Of a DNA stretch of 23,923 nucleotides, positions 22,399-23,923 are shown piece by piece. The notes beneath the pieces were generated by a model, which was not told the DNA's origin, searched no databases, and worked only from the letters and a program-made list of their open reading frames with translations. The stretch is from JAAYRQ01 sp035647235 (GTDB taxonomy: Bacteria > Bacillota > Syntrophomonadia > Syntrophomonadales > Syntrophomonadaceae): positions 1 through 23,923 of the forward strand of contig CAZEPV010000025.1 of assembly GCA_964514235.1 (NCBI GenBank), given 5' to 3'. Position numbers and translations under genes: made by a program. How positions within the stretch are numbered: the first letter of the stretch is position 1; each line of letters begins with the position of its first letter.

Positions 22399-23484
22399 TT
22401 ACTCTTTCTCCTTACTAGATGCTACCTCATCTATCCCCCCGTACATTTCCCCATAATACTTCACATAATCGCCCGATACGATATTTTCCACCCAGCCCAT
22501 ATTGGCTAGATACCATTCAATTGTTTCCTTAATCCCCTGTTCAAAAGTATAAAGGGGTTCCCAACCTAATTGGCTGGTAATTTTCCTATTATCAATAGCA
22601 TATCTTCTGTCATGTCCAGGACGATCTTTTACGTATTTTATTAGACTCCTCGATTTTCCCAGGGCCTCTATAATTAACTTCACTATTTCGATATTAGCTT
22701 TCTCATTATTACCACCGATGTTATATACTTCCCCATCTAGACCCTTATGTAAGACCCTGTCTATAGCAGAACAGTGATCAGCTACATGCAGCCAATCCCT
22801 CACCTGCATACCATCACCATAGATGGGTAAATCTTTATCATTTAAGCAATTATTAATCATCAGGGGGATTAATTTTTCGGGAAATTGGTAGGGTCCGTAG
22901 TTATTACTACAACGGGTGATATTCATAGGCATACCGAAGGTTTCCTTATAAGCTCTTACGATTAAATCCGCCGAGGCTTTAGAAGCCGAATAAGGGCTAT
23001 TGGGCATTAAAGGCATAGTTTCGACAAATAGCCCCGTTTCGCCCAAGGCACCATACACCTCATCCGTAGATACCTGCAAAAATTTAACCCCAGTTTTATA
23101 ATCCCTACAGTACTTATCATCGGGATTAACCTTCCAGTACTTTTTAGCTGCATCAAGTAAGACTTGAGTACCAATAATATTAGTAGTTAGGAAAATCTCC
23201 GGTTCCACGATACTCCTATCTACATGGCTTTCTGCTGCCATATTAACCACCGCATCAATTTCATAAGTTGCGAAAACTTCATCTATCTTAAGCCGATCCC
23301 TAATATCTGCCTTAACAAATATGTAGTTAGGATTATCTGTAATGTCTTTTAGGTTTTCCAAATTCCCCGCATATGTAAGTGCATCCACATTGACAATCCT
23401 ATACTCAGGATGTTGGTCCAGCATATACTTCACAAAATTACTGCCGATAAAACCGGCTCCACCAGTAACTAAAATGTTTTTCAT
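22399..23484 (-). CDS. rfbB: dTDP-glucose 4,6-dehydratase
   Basis: The protein is 361 residues, normal for RmlB/RfbB. NAD loop 'VTGGAGFIGSNFVKYML' (6-22), 'DALTYAGNLENL' (34-45), the family-defining 'STDEVYG' (139-145, with Asp141/Glu142 of the dehydration step), 'PYSASKA' (164-170; Y165, K169), 'RCSNNYGPYQFPEKLIPLMI' (191-210) and 'YGDGMQVRDWLHVADHC' confirm the call. It makes dTDP-4-keto-6-deoxyglucose on the way to rhamnose or other deoxy sugars. The remaining rml genes are not in the window; pairing with galE points to surface-glycan synthesis. AAAGGA lies 13 nt before the ATG, longer than usual spacing. Confidence 0.95.
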   Translation of the reverse strand: MKNILVTGGAGFIGSNFVKYMLDQHPEYRIVNVDALTYAGNLENLKDITDNPNYIFVKADIRDRLKIDEVFATYEIDAVVNMAAESHVDRSIVEPEIFLTTNIIGTQVLLDAAKKYWKVNPDDKYCRDYKTGVKFLQVSTDEVYGALGETGLFVETMPLMPNSPYSASKASADLIVRAYKETFGMPMNITRCSNNYGPYQFPEKLIPLMINNCLNDKDLPIYGDGMQVRDWLHVADHCSAIDRVLHKGLDGEVYNIGGNNEKANIEIVKLIIEALGKSRSLIKYVKDRPGHDRRYAIDNRKITSQLGWEPLYTFEQGIKETIEWYLANMGWVENIVSGDYVKYYGEMYGGIDEVASSKEKE

Positions 23485-23698
23485 CTATTATGCCCAATCC
23501 TTTCAAAACTCAATCCCTTAAACACTCTAATATTATCATATAATCAATAATAATTCCCTTTGTTACTGTAGGGGCAGACGAACGAACCTACCTGCCCGAT
23601 AATCTAGCCTTATGCCATCCTGAAAAGCGCAGCAGCAAAGAACCTTTCCCCCATTAGCCCCAAATTCATTTGGGGGGTCGTATTTGGCGGGGAAATAC
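23485..23698. other. Intergenic stretch with short hairpins
   Basis: No gene. It holds a GGGCAG/CTGCCC stem (about 23573-23597), a 'CATCCTGAAAAGCGCAGCAGC' type segment (about 23618-23636) of the kind often scattered in genomes, and a tight palindrome CCCCAAAT-TC-ATTTGGGG (23658-23675). Any promoter for rfbB-galE should be in the first 80 bp, which are A/T rich. No convincing box pair was found. Confidence 0.4.
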
Positions 23699-23731
23699 AA
23701 AAGCGGGCTTACAACTAGTGCACCCGCCTTA
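23699..23731 (-). terminator. Terminator of the partial Rpn-type gene
   Basis: GCGGG/CCCGC stem with outer A-T pairs and a T run (CTTTTG) on the minus strand, just past the stop codon. Confidence 0.6.
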
Positions 23732-23735
23732 ATTC

Positions 23736-23923
23736 TTAACCTTCTATTTCCCTTTTTAATTTGTTTATTTCCTCTTTTTCCAAACCCGTATATTTTATTA
23801 CTTTCTCCACAACTTCACCATCTAAAAGCATGTTTCTTGCCATTTCCCAGGCTTTTTTAAGCTCGCCTTCTTGTCTACCTTCTTGCCTACCTTCCTGTCT
23901 GCCCTTTTCATGCCATGATGTGG
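23736..23923 (-). CDS. C-terminal end of an Rpn-family nuclease/putative transposase (5' part outside window)
   Basis: On the minus strand the frame is open from the right edge to a TAA at 23736-23738, 62 codons. It reads 'WHEKG', then GRQE three times, then 'GELKKAWEMARNMLLDGE' and 'VEKVIKYTGLEKEEINKLKREIEG'. The last part aligns with the C-terminal region of the gene at 6674-7546 ('RKAREMAKALLKDN', 'LVAKYTRLSVEEIEEIRKS'). The GRQE run comes from a 12-bp tandem repeat. Whether the gene is complete cannot be seen. Confidence 0.8.
   Translation of the reverse strand, partial: TSWHEKGRQEGRQEGRQEGELKKAWEMARNMLLDGEVVEKVIKYTGLEKEEINKLKREIEG
23866..23901. repeat. 12-bp tandem repeat, three units, inside the Rpn-type gene
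   Basis: Units CCTTCTTGTCTA, CCTTCTTGCCTA and CCTTCCTGTCTG follow head to tail and encode the GRQE run on the minus strand. The unit keeps the reading frame, so copy number can vary without breaking the protein. Confidence 0.8.

Overview
The window looks like chromosomal DNA from a low-to-moderate G+C anaerobic Firmicute (Clostridia). Syntrophomonadaceae/Peptococcaceae-like fatty- or organic-acid degraders are a reasonable guess. Grounds are strong AGGAGG ribosome binding sites, TTG/GTG starts, S-layer-like proteins with a C-terminal copper-amine-oxidase-like (CuAO_N) domain, many Rpn-type PD-(D/E)XK 'transposase' genes, and acyl-CoA/ETF genes. The taxonomic call is inference. No tRNA, rRNA or CRISPR array was seen.

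Positions 1-7600 form an unstable surface-protein region, mostly on the minus strand. It holds two large paralogous secreted proteins: one cut by the left window edge, one complete at 3906-6077. A 130-bp remnant of the 3' end of a third copy, with its palindromic terminator, lies between them. A Phd/YefM-ParE/RelE toxin-antitoxin pair (2637-3222) sits in the same gap. Two homologous modules, each an Rpn-type nuclease gene plus terminator plus a CAAACG-hairpin repeat, flank the complete paralog in the same orientation. The left one is decayed and the right one intact.

Positions 7650-13500 hold an acyl-CoA module. A minus-strand operon runs ACAD10/11-like acyl-CoA dehydrogenase, TetR regulator, APH-like kinase, SDR dehydrogenase. 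It is divergent from etfB-etfA, with a palindrome between two good sigma-A-type promoters. Kinase, dehydrogenase and SDR together resemble the LvaA/LvaC/LvaD set of the Pseudomonas levulinate pathway and the fused kinase-dehydrogenase of animal ACAD11. This suggests catabolism of 4-hydroxy or 4-oxo acids in an anaerobe, with ETF and an unusual regulator attached. A CoA-transferase gene (13530-14873) converges on etfA.

Positions 15179-20805 hold a second catabolic island: an isochorismatase-like hydrolase (minus) divergent from a phenylacetate-CoA-ligase-like enzyme, an MFS carrier, an amidohydrolase-2 protein and a TetR regulator (plus). Each of the two divergent promoters has a copy of the same 16-bp inverted repeat just downstream of its -10 box, a clear candidate for TetR autologous control. 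The substrate is not evident.

Positions 20806-23923 hold another CAAACG repeat, the wreck of a DUF218 (SanA/YdcF-like) gene, then galE and rfbB (nucleotide-sugar synthesis, minus strand). The C-terminal end of a third Rpn-type gene runs off the right edge.
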